This document shows positions 35,770-44,803 of a stretch of 64,000 nt of DNA, piece after piece. Source of the DNA: UBA7330 sp043554545 (lineage in GTDB: Bacteria; Bacteroidota; Bacteroidia; Cytophagales; Cyclobacteriaceae). The notes under the pieces are model-generated. The model saw nothing but the letters and a program-made list of their open reading frames with translations, was not told the DNA's origin and did not search any database. Made by a program: the position numbers and the translations under genes. The stretch is from positions 496,001-560,000 of the forward strand of contig CP121337.1 of assembly GCA_043554545.1 (NCBI GenBank), written 5' to 3'. Position 1 is the first letter of the stretch. The number at the start of each line of letters is the position of its first letter.

Positions 35770-37293
35770 TTACTTCTTCAACTTAAGCTGGTATAGGTCA
35801 TTGCGTTTATCCTTCAAATTCCGGACACTTCCAAATTCATTTAGTTCACGAAGCAAACCCAGGTCTACATCAGCAATCAGCATCATTTCTGTATTTGGTG
35901 TGGCTTCAGCTTTAATCCCATTGGATGGAAACGCAAAATCACAAGGTGTGAACACCATTGATTGGGCGAATTGAATATCCATGTTGTGAACTTTAGGGAG
36001 GTTACCTACACTCCCAGCAATGGCCACATAACATTCATTTTCGATAGCCCTGGCCTGGGCGCAATGTCGCACCCTTGAGAATCCATTTTGTGTATCGGTG
36101 AGGAATGGAACAAATAAGATGTCCATGCCTTGCTCGGACAATAACCTGCTAACTTCTGGAAACTCTACATCATAGCAGATGAGGATGCCGATTTTTCCAC
36201 AATCTGTATCAAAGACCTTAATCTGATCTCCTCCTTCCATACCCCAAACTTTGGCTTCATCCGGAGTGACATGGAGCTTTTCATATCTTTCAACGCTACC
36301 ATCTCTTTTGCATAGGTAGCCAACATTATAGAGCCGGTTGTCTACTATTTCCGGCATACTTCCTGAAATGATGTTGATATTATAAGAAATGGCAAATTCT
36401 GATAATTTTTGTACGATGGTCTCCGTATGCTCTGCCAGTTTACGTATGGCTTCCGGTTCTGACAGGTGGTTATTCTCTGCCATAAGTGGCGCATTGAAAA
36501 ACTCTGGAAACAAGGCAAAATCAGAGCGATACCTGGAAATGGTATCTACGAAATATTCCACCTGTTGCATGAGATCGTCGAAGGTCTTATACGTCCGCAT
36601 TTGCCATTGAATCAGACCCAGTCTTACAACTGTTTTATTGGAACTGGGTTTTTTGTCAGGCTTTTCATAATAGATATTGAACCACTCGAGTAATACCGCG
36701 TAATCTTTGGAAGCTTTATCTCCTTCCAGATAGTTTTTGAGGATGGTGGTTGGATGAAAATCATTGGACATCTGAAAGTCTAATACAGGATCCTGAATTT
36801 CTTTATATTTTACTTTTTCGATGTACTGTTTTGGGGTTAAATCCTTTGCATACTTATGATAATTGGGGATGCGCCCCCCAAATGCGACTCCCTTCAGGTT
36901 AAGGTTTTCACAAAGCTCTTTTCTATAATCATACAGCCTTCTTCCCAGTCTAAGCCCACGATATTCAGGCAGAATGAAGATGTCAATCCCATATAACATA
37001 TCCCCGTTGGAATTGTGGGTGGTGAATTTGTAATTGCCTGTTACCTGCTGGTAGGTATGTTGATGATTATATTTTTCATAATCTACGATGATGGAGAGCG
37101 CACAACCTACAATTTTATCATTAACCTGGACGCCCACCTGACCCTCAGGGAATTTTTTGATCAAGTTTTTGATTTCATTTTCCTCCCAATGCGGGTCTTC
37201 CATATTTGGGTAAGCAATAATCATAGCCTCTTTGAGCTGATGATATTCCTTTACAGTCAGGTAGGTCAGCGTGATGTTTTCAATCTCTTCCAT
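35770..37293 (-). CDS. Bifunctional GNAT acetyltransferase - nitrilase-type amidohydrolase fusion
   Basis: 507 residues. N-terminal GNAT domain (about 8-205) with YRGLRLGRRLYDYRKELCENL as the acetyl-CoA binding motif. After a short linker comes a carbon-nitrogen hydrolase (about 222-495) with the catalytic triad Glu (FALFPEFF), Lys (VERYEKLHVTPDE) and Cys (GILICYDVEFPE). This GNAT-nitrilase fusion is widespread but uncharacterised; it may hydrolyse an amide while the GNAT part moves an acyl group. It is cytoplasmic and a single leftward gene. Confidence 0.9.
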   Translation of the reverse strand: MEEIENITLTYLTVKEYHQLKEAMIIAYPNMEDPHWEENEIKNLIKKFPEGQVGVQVNDKIVGCALSIIVDYEKYNHQHTYQQVTGNYKFTTHNSNGDMLYGIDIFILPEYRGLRLGRRLYDYRKELCENLNLKGVAFGGRIPNYHKYAKDLTPKQYIEKVKYKEIQDPVLDFQMSNDFHPTTILKNYLEGDKASKDYAVLLEWFNIYYEKPDKKPSSNKTVVRLGLIQWQMRTYKTFDDLMQQVEYFVDTISRYRSDFALFPEFFNAPLMAENNHLSEPEAIRKLAEHTETIVQKLSEFAISYNINIISGSMPEIVDNRLYNVGYLCKRDGSVERYEKLHVTPDEAKVWGMEGGDQIKVFDTDCGKIGILICYDVEFPEVSRLLSEQGMDILFVPFLTDTQNGFSRVRHCAQARAIENECYVAIAGSVGNLPKVHNMDIQFAQSMVFTPCDFAFPSNGIKAEATPNTEMMLIADVDLGLLRELNEFGSVRNLKDKRNDLYQLKLKK

Positions 37294-37378
37294 AACCTAC
37301 AAAATTCAACATAATAAAGGTGAGAACCAATAATTGAAAGTTGATGTGAATGAGCAGTAGAAACTGAAGATTCTTTTC

Positions 37379-37789
37379 TTATAACACAATTTCTGTGTTG
37401 CCAGTTAATAGCTCAATGTGGCAGCAATTGTGGCCAATCTTGTAATTTTGGTTTACAACTTCAGCCCCTTTCAAATATCCCAGAAATTGAAAATTATTTC
37501 CAGAAGCTTTGGTCTCACTTATTTGACCATCTGTAAGTAGGACATATGTTCCGGCCTCTGGAGATAAATCAGAATCTTTGAAGCTGTAGATAACAGATGT
37601 ATCTAAGTTTTGAACCCTGATCGAATCGAGTAGCGCAGGGGAGCCTGAGTCATCGGAGATTGTTACTGTGATGGTTTTAAAGACTGTGGTACAAATCAGA
37701 TCCTCCTCACAATCAGGGTTGGCATTTTCTTCACAGGAAATAATCAAACCTCCAAAAAGTAGTAGGAGGAAAATATATGTTGTCTTCAT
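37379..37789 (-). CDS. Small lipoprotein, unknown function
   Basis: 136 residues. A signal peptide with lipobox LIISC (Cys19) is followed by an acidic Cys-containing stretch (ENANPDCEEDLIC) and a beta-rich body with two further Cys at the end (IGHNCCHIELLTG). The cysteines could form disulfides in the periplasm or outside. It resembles small Bacteroidetes lipoproteins of unknown function. No operon partner is obvious. Confidence 0.7.
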   Translation of the reverse strand: MKTTYIFLLLLFGGLIISCEENANPDCEEDLICTTVFKTITVTISDDSGSPALLDSIRVQNLDTSVIYSFKDSDLSPEAGTYVLLTDGQISETKASGNNFQFLGYLKGAEVVNQNYKIGHNCCHIELLTGNTEIVL

Positions 37790-37844
37790 GATATATCAGA
37801 CAACATATTTTCAATAATGGTTGAAAAACAGAGCGGGTAAATAG

Positions 37845-38006
37845 TTATTTCTGGCCCATGTATTTCTTAAAGCCATATCCAATAATGATCCCCACGGCTA
37901 TGCCAAGCGCAGTCCATGTAGTAAGTTCATTTGTTTTAGTGCCAATGAATACCCCAATGGATGTGCACAGGGCAATACAGAGGGCCATCGTCCTGTTGCT
38001 CTTCAA
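37845..38006 (-). CDS. Small glycine-rich membrane protein (about 53 aa)
   Basis: A short frame encoding KSNRTMALCIALCTSIGVF, then a polar turn, then ALGIAVGIIIGYGFKKY and ending GQK, stop TAA at 37845-37847. It has two small-residue-rich hydrophobic helices with GxxxG-like spacing, as in many short Bacteroidetes membrane proteins. Start is probably TTG at 38006 (9 bp after the upstream stop), or ATG at 37988. It follows the 138-aa membrane protein gene closely, suggesting one transcript. Function unknown. Confidence 0.55.
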   Translation of the reverse strand: MKSNRTMALCIALCTSIGVFIGTKTNELTTWTALGIAVGIIIGYGFKKYMGQK

Positions 38007-38014
38007 GTCAGAGA

Positions 38015-38431
38015 CTATTTAAAGTAAAGGACAGCACAAATGACGATAGCAATTCCCGTTAATAATGCCAGTCTACCCAAAACAGGAGTTTTACTTAACT
38101 GTGCATGGTCACCTTTTTTAGCCTTCTTAATCTTTGAGCTGATGATGCCAATGAAGGCACCTAAGGCGAGGAATAAAACAAGTTTTGTGATGAGGATAGG
38201 GGATGATCCCAAAACAGACCAATAAGGAGTCATCAAATAGCCGCCAGAGATAAATAGCAATATCAGCCCAATATTTCCCATCATGCTGATGGAAAAGGCA
38301 TTCATGATAAATTTCTTACCTTCTTCAGGCTCCATTTTTGAGGAAATTCTACCCAAGAAAAAAAAGGCAAAACTGGTACCAAGACCCATAGCTAAGCCAA
38401 TAAAGTGTAGAATAAGCATTACTTCTCTCAT
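38015..38431 (-). CDS. Integral membrane protein, four helices, unknown function
   Basis: 138 residues with four hydrophobic segments (about 5-27, 45-65, 78-98, 117-137). A conserved His near the start (MLILHFIGLAMGLGTSFAFFF) and the general layout recall small CopD/DUF2269-like membrane proteins, which may bind heme, but this cannot be settled by eye. The charged loop SSKIKKAKKGDHAQLSK should be cytoplasmic. The very small membrane protein downstream probably shares its transcript. Confidence 0.65.
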   Translation of the reverse strand: MREVMLILHFIGLAMGLGTSFAFFFLGRISSKMEPEEGKKFIMNAFSISMMGNIGLILLFISGGYLMTPYWSVLGSSPILITKLVLFLALGAFIGIISSKIKKAKKGDHAQLSKTPVLGRLALLTGIAIVICAVLYFK

Positions 38432-38653
38432 AATTATTTTGTTTTATTGATGTGGCGAATATAATTGATTTATTAAGTCTGTGTCCTAATTTCACGTAAG
38501 GGATATCGACATTGCCTTTAACTAAAAATTTTAAAATAATGTTTGTAGTAAAGACAATTACTGTCATGCGAAATCAGCTTAGTACGGACAATTGGATTAT
38601 TGTGATACCTACAGCTCTTCTGAGTAAATAAATACGCTGGTGTTTTTGAGCTT

Positions 38654-39262
38654 TTAGGGATTGTTTGCTAAAATCAAATGCTTCAGCCTTCCATGAAATT
38701 GCCTCATCGCTTTTCCATGAAAATAGGGGTAAAGAAGACGATCGCGAAAGAAAGAGGTTCCTTGATATAAGGTTTTATGCTTGATTATCGTTTTTTTCGT
38801 ACCAGCATCAAAGAATTGAATCCATTGTGAACCAGCTGTTTTACCTGTATTCAGGTAGCATATTTTGATGATTTTTTGTTGATGATCAACCTCATCGATC
38901 TCGTGAGCTACTGCAATGTGTAGATTTGCTATGACATTCAGGTTAACCAGATATACCTGTCCTTTAGTTAGCCCGGCATAGGGGGAATCTTCATAGACAT
39001 AGGCATCTTCTTTTCTATCATACAGAAAGCCAAAAGAGATCATTTTGCTTTGCCACGAAATATTAGGATGCTGATGGATATATTCTTTCCATACTAGGTC
39101 AATCGGCGCATCTATCTGATATTCCAAATCATGTTTCAGATAGTTGTTTTCATTTCCATCAAAACACGCAGGTTTCAATTCAGCCGGACCCTCTAAGCCC
39201 GCTTTTTTGAAGAGTTTTGGAATGGTATCAAATGGTACCCTGGAAAAATCAGGTGTCTTCAA
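38654..39262 (-). CDS. SRPBCC-like (START/polyketide cyclase fold) protein
   Basis: 202 residues, no signal peptide. The segment YLKHDLEYQIDAPIDLVWKEYIHQHPN is typical of the first strand and helix of an SRPBCC (Bet v1-like) ligand-binding fold, and ICYLNTGKTAGSQWIQFFDAG matches the later strands. It starts 9 bp after the accC stop and so probably belongs to the end of the accBC transcript. Function unknown; a hydrophobic ligand is the usual partner of this fold. Confidence 0.6.
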   Translation of the reverse strand: MKTPDFSRVPFDTIPKLFKKAGLEGPAELKPACFDGNENNYLKHDLEYQIDAPIDLVWKEYIHQHPNISWQSKMISFGFLYDRKEDAYVYEDSPYAGLTKGQVYLVNLNVIANLHIAVAHEIDEVDHQQKIIKICYLNTGKTAGSQWIQFFDAGTKKTIIKHKTLYQGTSFFRDRLLYPYFHGKAMRQFHGRLKHLILANNP

Positions 39263-39271
39263 AGAATTGGA

Positions 39272-40615
39272 CTAAAGGTCTTTGAAATCAAAATTGTCCA
39301 GGAAGCTTGTTGAGAACTTGCCTGATTTGAAGATTTCGTTATCCATAAGCTTTAAGTGGAACGGGATGGTTGTTTTCAATCCCTCAATCACCATCTCTGA
39401 AAGCGCTCTTTTCATTCTTACGATCACTTCTTCTCTTGACTGAGCCGATACAATCAGCTTTCCAATCATGCTATCATAATACGGTGGGATCACATACCCT
39501 GCATATACATGGCTATCTAATCTTACTCCGTGACCTCCAGGCATATGAAGGTTGGTAATCTTTCCTGGAGATGGCCTGAATCCATGTGCCGGATCTTCTG
39601 CATTAATTCTGCACTCCATAGAGTATAACTGAGGATAATAATTTCTGCCTGAGATCTCAACTCCTGCTGCTACTTTTATTTGCTCTTTAATAAGGTCATA
39701 ATCAGTAACTTCTTCCGTAATGGGGTGCTCTACCTGTATCCGGGTGTTCATCTCCATGAAGTAAAAATCTCCATGTTTATCTACCAGAAACTCGATGGTT
39801 CCAGCACCTTCATAACCAATGGCTTCAGCACCTTTGATGGCTGCCTGCCCCATTTTCTCTCTTAGTTCCTGAGAAACAACAGGAGAGGGTGTTTCTTCTA
39901 CCAGTTTTTGATGTCTTCTTTGTATGGAGCAATCTCTTTCAGATAGGTGACAGGCATTACCTTTTTTGTCACCAATGATTTGGATTTCTATATGACGAGG
40001 CTCTTCAATGAACTTCTCCATGTACATGGCATCATTGCCAAATGACGCACTTGCTTCCTGTCGGGCATCATCCCATGCTTTTTTGAATTGACTGGGCTCT
40101 TTTACAATCCGCATTCCTTTACCGCCACCACCAGCAGTTGCTTTTAGAATAACAGGATAGCCAATTTCTTTTGCCAGTCCAAGTCCATGGTCAATGTCTT
40201 TTACGAGGCCATCAGATCCTGGAATAGTAGGAACTCCGGCTTTTTTCATGGTTTCTTTGGCTGTTGCCTTGTCACCCATTGAATTGATCATTTCAGCACC
40301 GGCACCAATAAATTTGATGCCATATTCTGCGCATACTCTGGAGAACTCAGCATTTTCAGACAAGAATCCATAACCAGGATGTATGGCGTCAGCATTTGTA
40401 ATTTCAGCTGCCGAGATAATCTGAGGAATCTTAAGGTAGGATAGTTTGCTCTGAGGAGGTCCAATACATACAGCTTCATCAGCAAATCGGACATGAAGGC
40501 TATCTCTATCAGCAGTTGAATAAACAGCTACTGTTTTGATACCCATTTCTTTACAGGTCCTGATGACTCTGAGCGCTATCTCGCCTCTGTTTGCAATCAG
40601 TATTTTATTAAACAC
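39272..40615 (-). CDS. accC: Acetyl-CoA carboxylase biotin carboxylase subunit
   Basis: 447 residues, the standard AccC length. ATP-grasp enzyme carboxylating biotin on AccB for malonyl-CoA synthesis. Motifs: NKILIANRGEIALRVIR start, HPGYGFLSENAEF, KATAGGGGKGMRIV ATP-binding loop, MEKFIEEPRHIEIQIIGD and EMNTRIQVEHPITEEVTD with the catalytic ERIQVEH-type region. It lies 11 bp after accB in the usual accB-accC order and is probably co-expressed with efp and fabH. Confidence 0.97.
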   Translation of the reverse strand: MFNKILIANRGEIALRVIRTCKEMGIKTVAVYSTADRDSLHVRFADEAVCIGPPQSKLSYLKIPQIISAAEITNADAIHPGYGFLSENAEFSRVCAEYGIKFIGAGAEMINSMGDKATAKETMKKAGVPTIPGSDGLVKDIDHGLGLAKEIGYPVILKATAGGGGKGMRIVKEPSQFKKAWDDARQEASASFGNDAMYMEKFIEEPRHIEIQIIGDKKGNACHLSERDCSIQRRHQKLVEETPSPVVSQELREKMGQAAIKGAEAIGYEGAGTIEFLVDKHGDFYFMEMNTRIQVEHPITEEVTDYDLIKEQIKVAAGVEISGRNYYPQLYSMECRINAEDPAHGFRPSPGKITNLHMPGGHGVRLDSHVYAGYVIPPYYDSMIGKLIVSAQSREEVIVRMKRALSEMVIEGLKTTIPFHLKLMDNEIFKSGKFSTSFLDNFDFKDL

Positions 40616-40626
40616 TGGATAATTAT

Positions 40627-41088
40627 TTAAGATGGATCAACAAGAAAAAGGGGTTGGTCAAATTCTACCGGCGAGGCATCATCAACCATGATTTCAATGA
40701 TTTTGCCAGAAACTTCTGACTCAACTTCATTGAATAACTTCATTGCCTCAATAATACACACGGTATCACCGGCTTTCACAACATCGCCTACTTTGATAAA
40801 GGGAGCGGTTTCCGGATTTGGAGATTTGTAAAAAGTACCAATCATCGGAGATTTGATTGTGACCAGATTTGAGTCAGCTGATCCGCTTGCTTTTTTAGCC
40901 GGCTCTGAAGATACAGGAGCTGGAGCAGGGGCAGATGGTTGAGCTACAGGCGTAGCAACAGGAGCTGAAGATATGATGCTTTGAGATTTTTTAACTTTTA
41001 GCTTAATCTCAGAAGTTTCAATACTTACCTCTTCAAGACCTGATTCAGTAATGAAGTCTAATAATTCTTTAATTTCTTTTGATTTCAT
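40627..41088 (-). CDS. accB: Biotin carboxyl carrier protein of acetyl-CoA carboxylase
   Basis: 153 residues. N-terminal helical domain (KEIKELLDFITESGLEEVSIE), a Pro/Ala-rich hinge at about 40-70, and a C-terminal biotinyl domain from about 75 with the biotin-accepting lysine in IIEAMKLFNEVESE. It carries carboxyl groups from AccC to the carboxyltransferase. The adjacent genes accC and efp-fabH match the Bacteroidetes fatty-acid cluster. Confidence 0.96.
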   Translation of the reverse strand: MKSKEIKELLDFITESGLEEVSIETSEIKLKVKKSQSIISSAPVATPVAQPSAPAPAPVSSEPAKKASGSADSNLVTIKSPMIGTFYKSPNPETAPFIKVGDVVKAGDTVCIIEAMKLFNEVESEVSGKIIEIMVDDASPVEFDQPLFLVDPS

Positions 41089-41123
41089 ATGTTATATTTT
41101 CCAGCTTCCTAAATTAAGCAAAT

Positions 41124-41687
41124 TTACTTTACTCGTTCTACGTACGATCCGGTAGTCGTGTCAACTTTGATTACTTCATCCTGATTGATGAATAATGGAA
41201 CTTGCACGTTAGCGCCTGTTTCCACTTCAGCAGGCTTTAAAGTATTGGTGGCGGTATCTCCTTTGAGCCCAGGTTCAGTATAGACAACTGTCATGATAAC
41301 ATGCTGTGGTAACTCACAACCAAGTACCCTTTCCTCTTCTGCGTGGAATAATACCTCCACATTTTGCCCGTCCTTTAAGAATTGAGGGGCATTGATAAGC
41401 TCTTCTGGAATGGGTATCTGTTCGAAGGTGTTGCTATCCATGAAATGGAATCCCATATCATCTTTATACAAGAATTGATAGTCTCTTCTTTCAACCCTGG
41501 CGGTATTGACCTTGTGACCAGCTGAAAAGGTATTGTCTATTACTTTTCCACTAGTAAGGCTCTTTAGTTTTGTTCTTACAAAAGCAGGGCCTTTACCTGG
41601 TTTTACATGTTGAAATTCTACAATTGCAAAAAGGTCATGATTGTATTCTATGACCAGACCATTTCTAAAATCAGCTGTAGTTGCCAT
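41124..41687 (-). CDS. efp: Elongation factor P
   Basis: 187 residues, the normal EF-P size with three beta-barrel domains. The domain I tip sequence HVKPGKGPAFVR carries the lysine that other bacteria modify (K34 equivalent). It eases peptide-bond formation at polyproline stretches. No EpmA/B modification genes are in the window. It lies 9 bp after fabH and 35 bp before accB in the same transcript. Confidence 0.97.
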   Translation of the reverse strand: MATTADFRNGLVIEYNHDLFAIVEFQHVKPGKGPAFVRTKLKSLTSGKVIDNTFSAGHKVNTARVERRDYQFLYKDDMGFHFMDSNTFEQIPIPEELINAPQFLKDGQNVEVLFHAEEERVLGCELPQHVIMTVVYTEPGLKGDTATNTLKPAEVETGANVQVPLFINQDEVIKVDTTTGSYVERVK

Positions 41688-41696
41688 TTGTGTTAT

Positions 41697-42695
41697 TTAT
41701 TTTGAGTCATATGCCCATTTGATCCAGGAAGCACCCCAGGTAAATCCTCCACCAAATGCTGCCAGAACAAGGTTATCTCCTTTTTTTAGTTGGCTTTCAT
41801 AATCCCACAGACAAAGGGGAAGGGTGCCGGCTGTAGTATTTCCATACCGCTCAATGTTCATCATCACCTTGTCTTCACCAATGCCCATTCTCTTTGCAGT
41901 TGCATCGATTATTCTCTTATTTGCCTGATGAGGAACTAGATACCTGATATCATCAGGTATAAGATTGTTTCGCTGCATGATCTGAGCGGCTACATCTGCC
42001 ATATTGGTGACTGCAAATTTAAATACAGTAGATCCTTCCTGATAGGCGAAATGCTCCCGATTGGCAACTGTTTCTGCGGTGGCAGGCTTAGCGCTACCGC
42101 CGGCTTTCATGTGAAGATACGGTGCGCCTGATCCATCCACTTTAAGGATAGAATCCATGATGCCGATATCTTCTTTTGTATCTGTAGGCTCCAGTAAAAC
42201 AGCTCCTCCACCATCTCCAAAAATAATACATGTTGTCCGATCGGAGTAATCAATGATCGAAGACATCTTGTCAGCACCAATAACAATTACTTTTTTATAT
42301 GCACCTGACTCGATGTATTTAGCGCCAGTGTCTAATCCAAACAGAAATCCTGAGCATGCCGCGCTTAGGTCATATCCGAAAGCATTTTTTGCACCGACTT
42401 TGTCAGCAATAATGTTGGCGGTAGCCGGAAAGGGCATATCGGGAGTTACAGTAGCGCAGATGATTAAATCGATCTCATCAGGGCTTGTACCTGTTTTCTC
42501 CAACAGACCATTGACAGCATGTATTCCAATTACGGAAGTCCCTTGATGTTCCCCCTTAAGGATTCTCCTTTCTTTGATGCCAGTACGGGAAGTGATCCAT
42601 TCATCGGAGGTTTCGACAAGGGTTTCCAATTCCTGATTCGTAAGTACATAATCAGGAACATAACCTTGTACGCCTGTGATTGCAGCTCTAATCAT
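41697..42695 (-). CDS. fabH: 3-oxoacyl-ACP synthase III
   Basis: 332 residues. Ketoacyl-ACP synthase III starts fatty-acid synthesis by condensing acyl-CoA with malonyl-ACP. The catalytic triad is visible: Cys in DLSAACSGFLFGL, His in YLVPHQANKRI, Asn in ERYGNTTAGTLPL. The N-terminus MIRAAITGVQGYVPDYVLTN is the standard family start. It lies in an rpmF-fabH-efp order 18 bp after rpmF. Confidence 0.97.
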   Translation of the reverse strand: MIRAAITGVQGYVPDYVLTNQELETLVETSDEWITSRTGIKERRILKGEHQGTSVIGIHAVNGLLEKTGTSPDEIDLIICATVTPDMPFPATANIIADKVGAKNAFGYDLSAACSGFLFGLDTGAKYIESGAYKKVIVIGADKMSSIIDYSDRTTCIIFGDGGGAVLLEPTDTKEDIGIMDSILKVDGSGAPYLHMKAGGSAKPATAETVANREHFAYQEGSTVFKFAVTNMADVAAQIMQRNNLIPDDIRYLVPHQANKRIIDATAKRMGIGEDKVMMNIERYGNTTAGTLPLCLWDYESQLKKGDNLVLAAFGGGFTWGASWIKWAYDSK

Positions 42696-42713
42696 GCGGA
42701 AGTATCCCGACCC

Positions 42714-42905
42714 TTAGGCCAAAACTTCTTTTTCTATTACCACTTTGCCTTTGTAGTAAAGCTTACCTTCATGCCAGAATGCGCGATGAGGTAAGTGTGC
42801 CTCACCAGTAGTTTGACAGATTACATAGTTTCGAGGAGAAGCCTTGTAATGTGTTCTTCTTTTATCTCTTCTGGTTTTGGATATTTTACGTTTAGGATGA
42901 GCCAT
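42714..42905 (-). CDS. rpmF: 50S ribosomal protein L32
   Basis: 63 residues. Basic start MAHPKRKISKTRRDKRRTH, then KASPRNYVICQTTGEAHLPHRAFWHEGKLYYKG, typical L32. Only one of the four zinc-ribbon cysteines is present, so this is the non-zinc (C-minus) form common in Bacteroidetes. It follows the DUF177 gene by 15 bp, an order conserved in most bacteria. Confidence 0.95.
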   Translation of the reverse strand: MAHPKRKISKTRRDKRRTHYKASPRNYVICQTTGEAHLPHRAFWHEGKLYYKGKVVIEKEVLA

Positions 42906-42920
42906 TTCTAACCTATTTTA

Positions 42921-43445
42921 TTATTTGTCTCTTAATTTTTTTAATGCTTCCCACCTGGGATCTATTACGTCTTCCGTCTTTTCTTTTTTCTTTGCCTTGG
43001 TAGAATAAATCAAATCTGGCGTAGCCTTCCCTTCATATCTGGGATGAAGCTTTTTCATGGGTACTGCCAGGCTGATGAATTCATAGATCAGACCGTCAAC
43101 AAAAATACTTGGTGTTTCTCTTCTGATAACCATGTATTCTTCATGGCTGTCATCATCTTCTTCACCGTACTTAATAATCACGTCTTCCACAAGTAACATC
43201 GGATGGCTAAAGCTATCAAGGCTTCTGTCACATATAAGCTCAACTTCTGCATCGATTGAAAGATGAAGTGAAATCATCGTTTCAGATTTTTGCAGGGTGA
43301 CCTTACATGATCCTGACCCTTTGGTGAGCACACTGTTTTCTATTTCAGATAACAGTGTGTCATTGATCTTAAAATTTAACTCGTGAAGCTGATAGCTTAG
43401 GTTAAAAATATCGATCCGATACTCACGTTTTCCCTTGGTTAGCAT
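42921..43445 (-). CDS. DUF177 (YceD) family protein
   Basis: 174 residues, full length. The DUF177 signature region is SLHLSIDAEVELICDRSLDSFSHPML, and the tail carries DPRWEALKKLRDK, the conserved end next to rpmF in most genomes. YceD is implicated in 23S rRNA metabolism in other bacteria. A TAnnTTTG promoter element lies 25 bp upstream (43470-43477), so it likely opens the rpmF-fabH-efp-accBC transcript. Confidence 0.9.
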   Translation of the reverse strand: MLTKGKREYRIDIFNLSYQLHELNFKINDTLLSEIENSVLTKGSGSCKVTLQKSETMISLHLSIDAEVELICDRSLDSFSHPMLLVEDVIIKYGEEDDDSHEEYMVIRRETPSIFVDGLIYEFISLAVPMKKLHPRYEGKATPDLIYSTKAKKKEKTEDVIDPRWEALKKLRDK

Positions 43446-43469
43446 AGCTTACCTCCGCTCAAAGAACCG

Positions 43470-43477
43470 CAAATTTA
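43470..43477 (-). promoter_or_regulatory. Bacteroidetes-type -7 element before DUF177-rpmF-fabH-efp-accBC
   Basis: On the minus strand these bases read TAAATTTG, matching TAnnTTTG. A TTG occurs 23 bp further upstream (43501-43503), slightly longer than the usual 19-21 bp spacing. Purine-rich GGAGGT lies just before the start codon at 43445, an unusually good Shine-Dalgarno match for this phylum. Confidence 0.5.
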
Positions 43478-43723
43478 GCGAATTACCCTTTATAAAAAAA
43501 CAATATCGCTGGGAGTATTTATTCGTCACCTTGGATAGCTGACTATTGGCTTTAATTGTTTCTGGTATTTCACTGATTGTTACGTTCTCATATAAATCTA
43601 AACAATTAATTATTTTGAAGACAAGCTTGCCTTTAATCCATTGGTGATTGAATAAATAGAGTCAATAATAGCTCTGATTATTTAGTGATTTGAAGAAATC
43701 ATAAAATGTTTATAATTTTTCAA

Positions 43724-44746
43724 TCAGGCCTTTTCTATTCTTCTTTGAATAATATCTTTTACCAGAAAAAGGGCATTTCTAAAGGAGGTTTCATCGGCGA
43801 CCCCTTTACCGGCTATTGGAAAGGCAGTGCCGTGATCAGGAGACGTTCTTACCAATGACAGACCAGCGGTATAGTTAACTCCTTCTGTGAAGGCAAATTG
43901 CTTAAATGGCGTTAGCCCCTGATCATGATACATGGCCAGCACTCCATCATATTTTTTTACTTCACTAGAACCGAAGAACCCATCTGCCGGGAAGGGTCCG
44001 AAGACCAGATTTCCCTTGTCCTTAAAGGACTGAATAACGGGGAAAATGGTATCCGTTTCTTCGTTTCCTAATAGTCCGTTCTCTCCAGCATGAGGATTGA
44101 GTCCCATAACCGCTACTCTGGGTTTTTTGATGGAGAAATCTTTTTTCAGTGTATCAATCAATATCTGTAGCTTTTGCTCCAGTTTCTCCCTGGTTAGTGC
44201 CGCAGAAACATCCTTCAATGCGATGTGTCCTGTTGCAACACCAACTTTCAGCTGATCACTTACCATCAACATCAAACTTTCAGAAGCCTTGCTTTCCTGA
44301 GTTATATACTCTGTATGACCGGGAAAATTAAAGTCTTCACTTTGTACTGTCTCTTTACTAATTGGACAGGTTACTATCCCCTGGATGAATCCAGCTTTCA
44401 GGTCTTCGACAGCTTTTCTCAAAGACCTGACCGCATATCTTCCACTCTCAGGGTCGGCTTGACCAGGTTTTACTTCAATTTGATCTGCTTTCAGGTCCAC
44501 CAGGTTAATCTTTCTGTTTTGAACCCTGCTTCCTGCACTTAGAAGGTGGTAGTTGAAATGTTGTTTATTGTAAAGTTTTCTGTAAAAAGAAAAGATTCTG
44601 TTATCTGCGTAGATTACTGGCGTGATATATTTGAGTATCCTGGTATCTTCCAGTGCTTTGATGATTATTTCAGGACCAACGCCGTTATAATCGCCAATAG
44701 AAATTCCAATTATTACTGGGGTTTGTTTTTGGGAAGATTCCACCAT
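43724..44746 (-). CDS. pdxA: 4-hydroxythreonine-4-phosphate dehydrogenase
   Basis: 340 residues. It catalyses NAD-dependent oxidation in the DXP-dependent pyridoxal phosphate pathway. Motifs: GISIGDYNGVGPEIIIKAL at the start, FPGHTEYIT, VAVMGLNPHAGENG and MYHDQGLTPFKQFAF with metal-binding His residues, and TSPDHGTAFPIAGKGVAD. It is divergent from rsmA. A 278-bp gene-free gap separates it from the DUF177 gene. Confidence 0.95.
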   Translation of the reverse strand: MVESSQKQTPVIIGISIGDYNGVGPEIIIKALEDTRILKYITPVIYADNRIFSFYRKLYNKQHFNYHLLSAGSRVQNRKINLVDLKADQIEVKPGQADPESGRYAVRSLRKAVEDLKAGFIQGIVTCPISKETVQSEDFNFPGHTEYITQESKASESLMLMVSDQLKVGVATGHIALKDVSAALTREKLEQKLQILIDTLKKDFSIKKPRVAVMGLNPHAGENGLLGNEETDTIFPVIQSFKDKGNLVFGPFPADGFFGSSEVKKYDGVLAMYHDQGLTPFKQFAFTEGVNYTAGLSLVRTSPDHGTAFPIAGKGVADETSFRNALFLVKDIIQRRIEKA

Positions 44747-44803
44747 TTTTTATTCACTTTTACAAGTGCTAAGATATAAGTCATTCATGAAAATTATGGG
44801 ATT

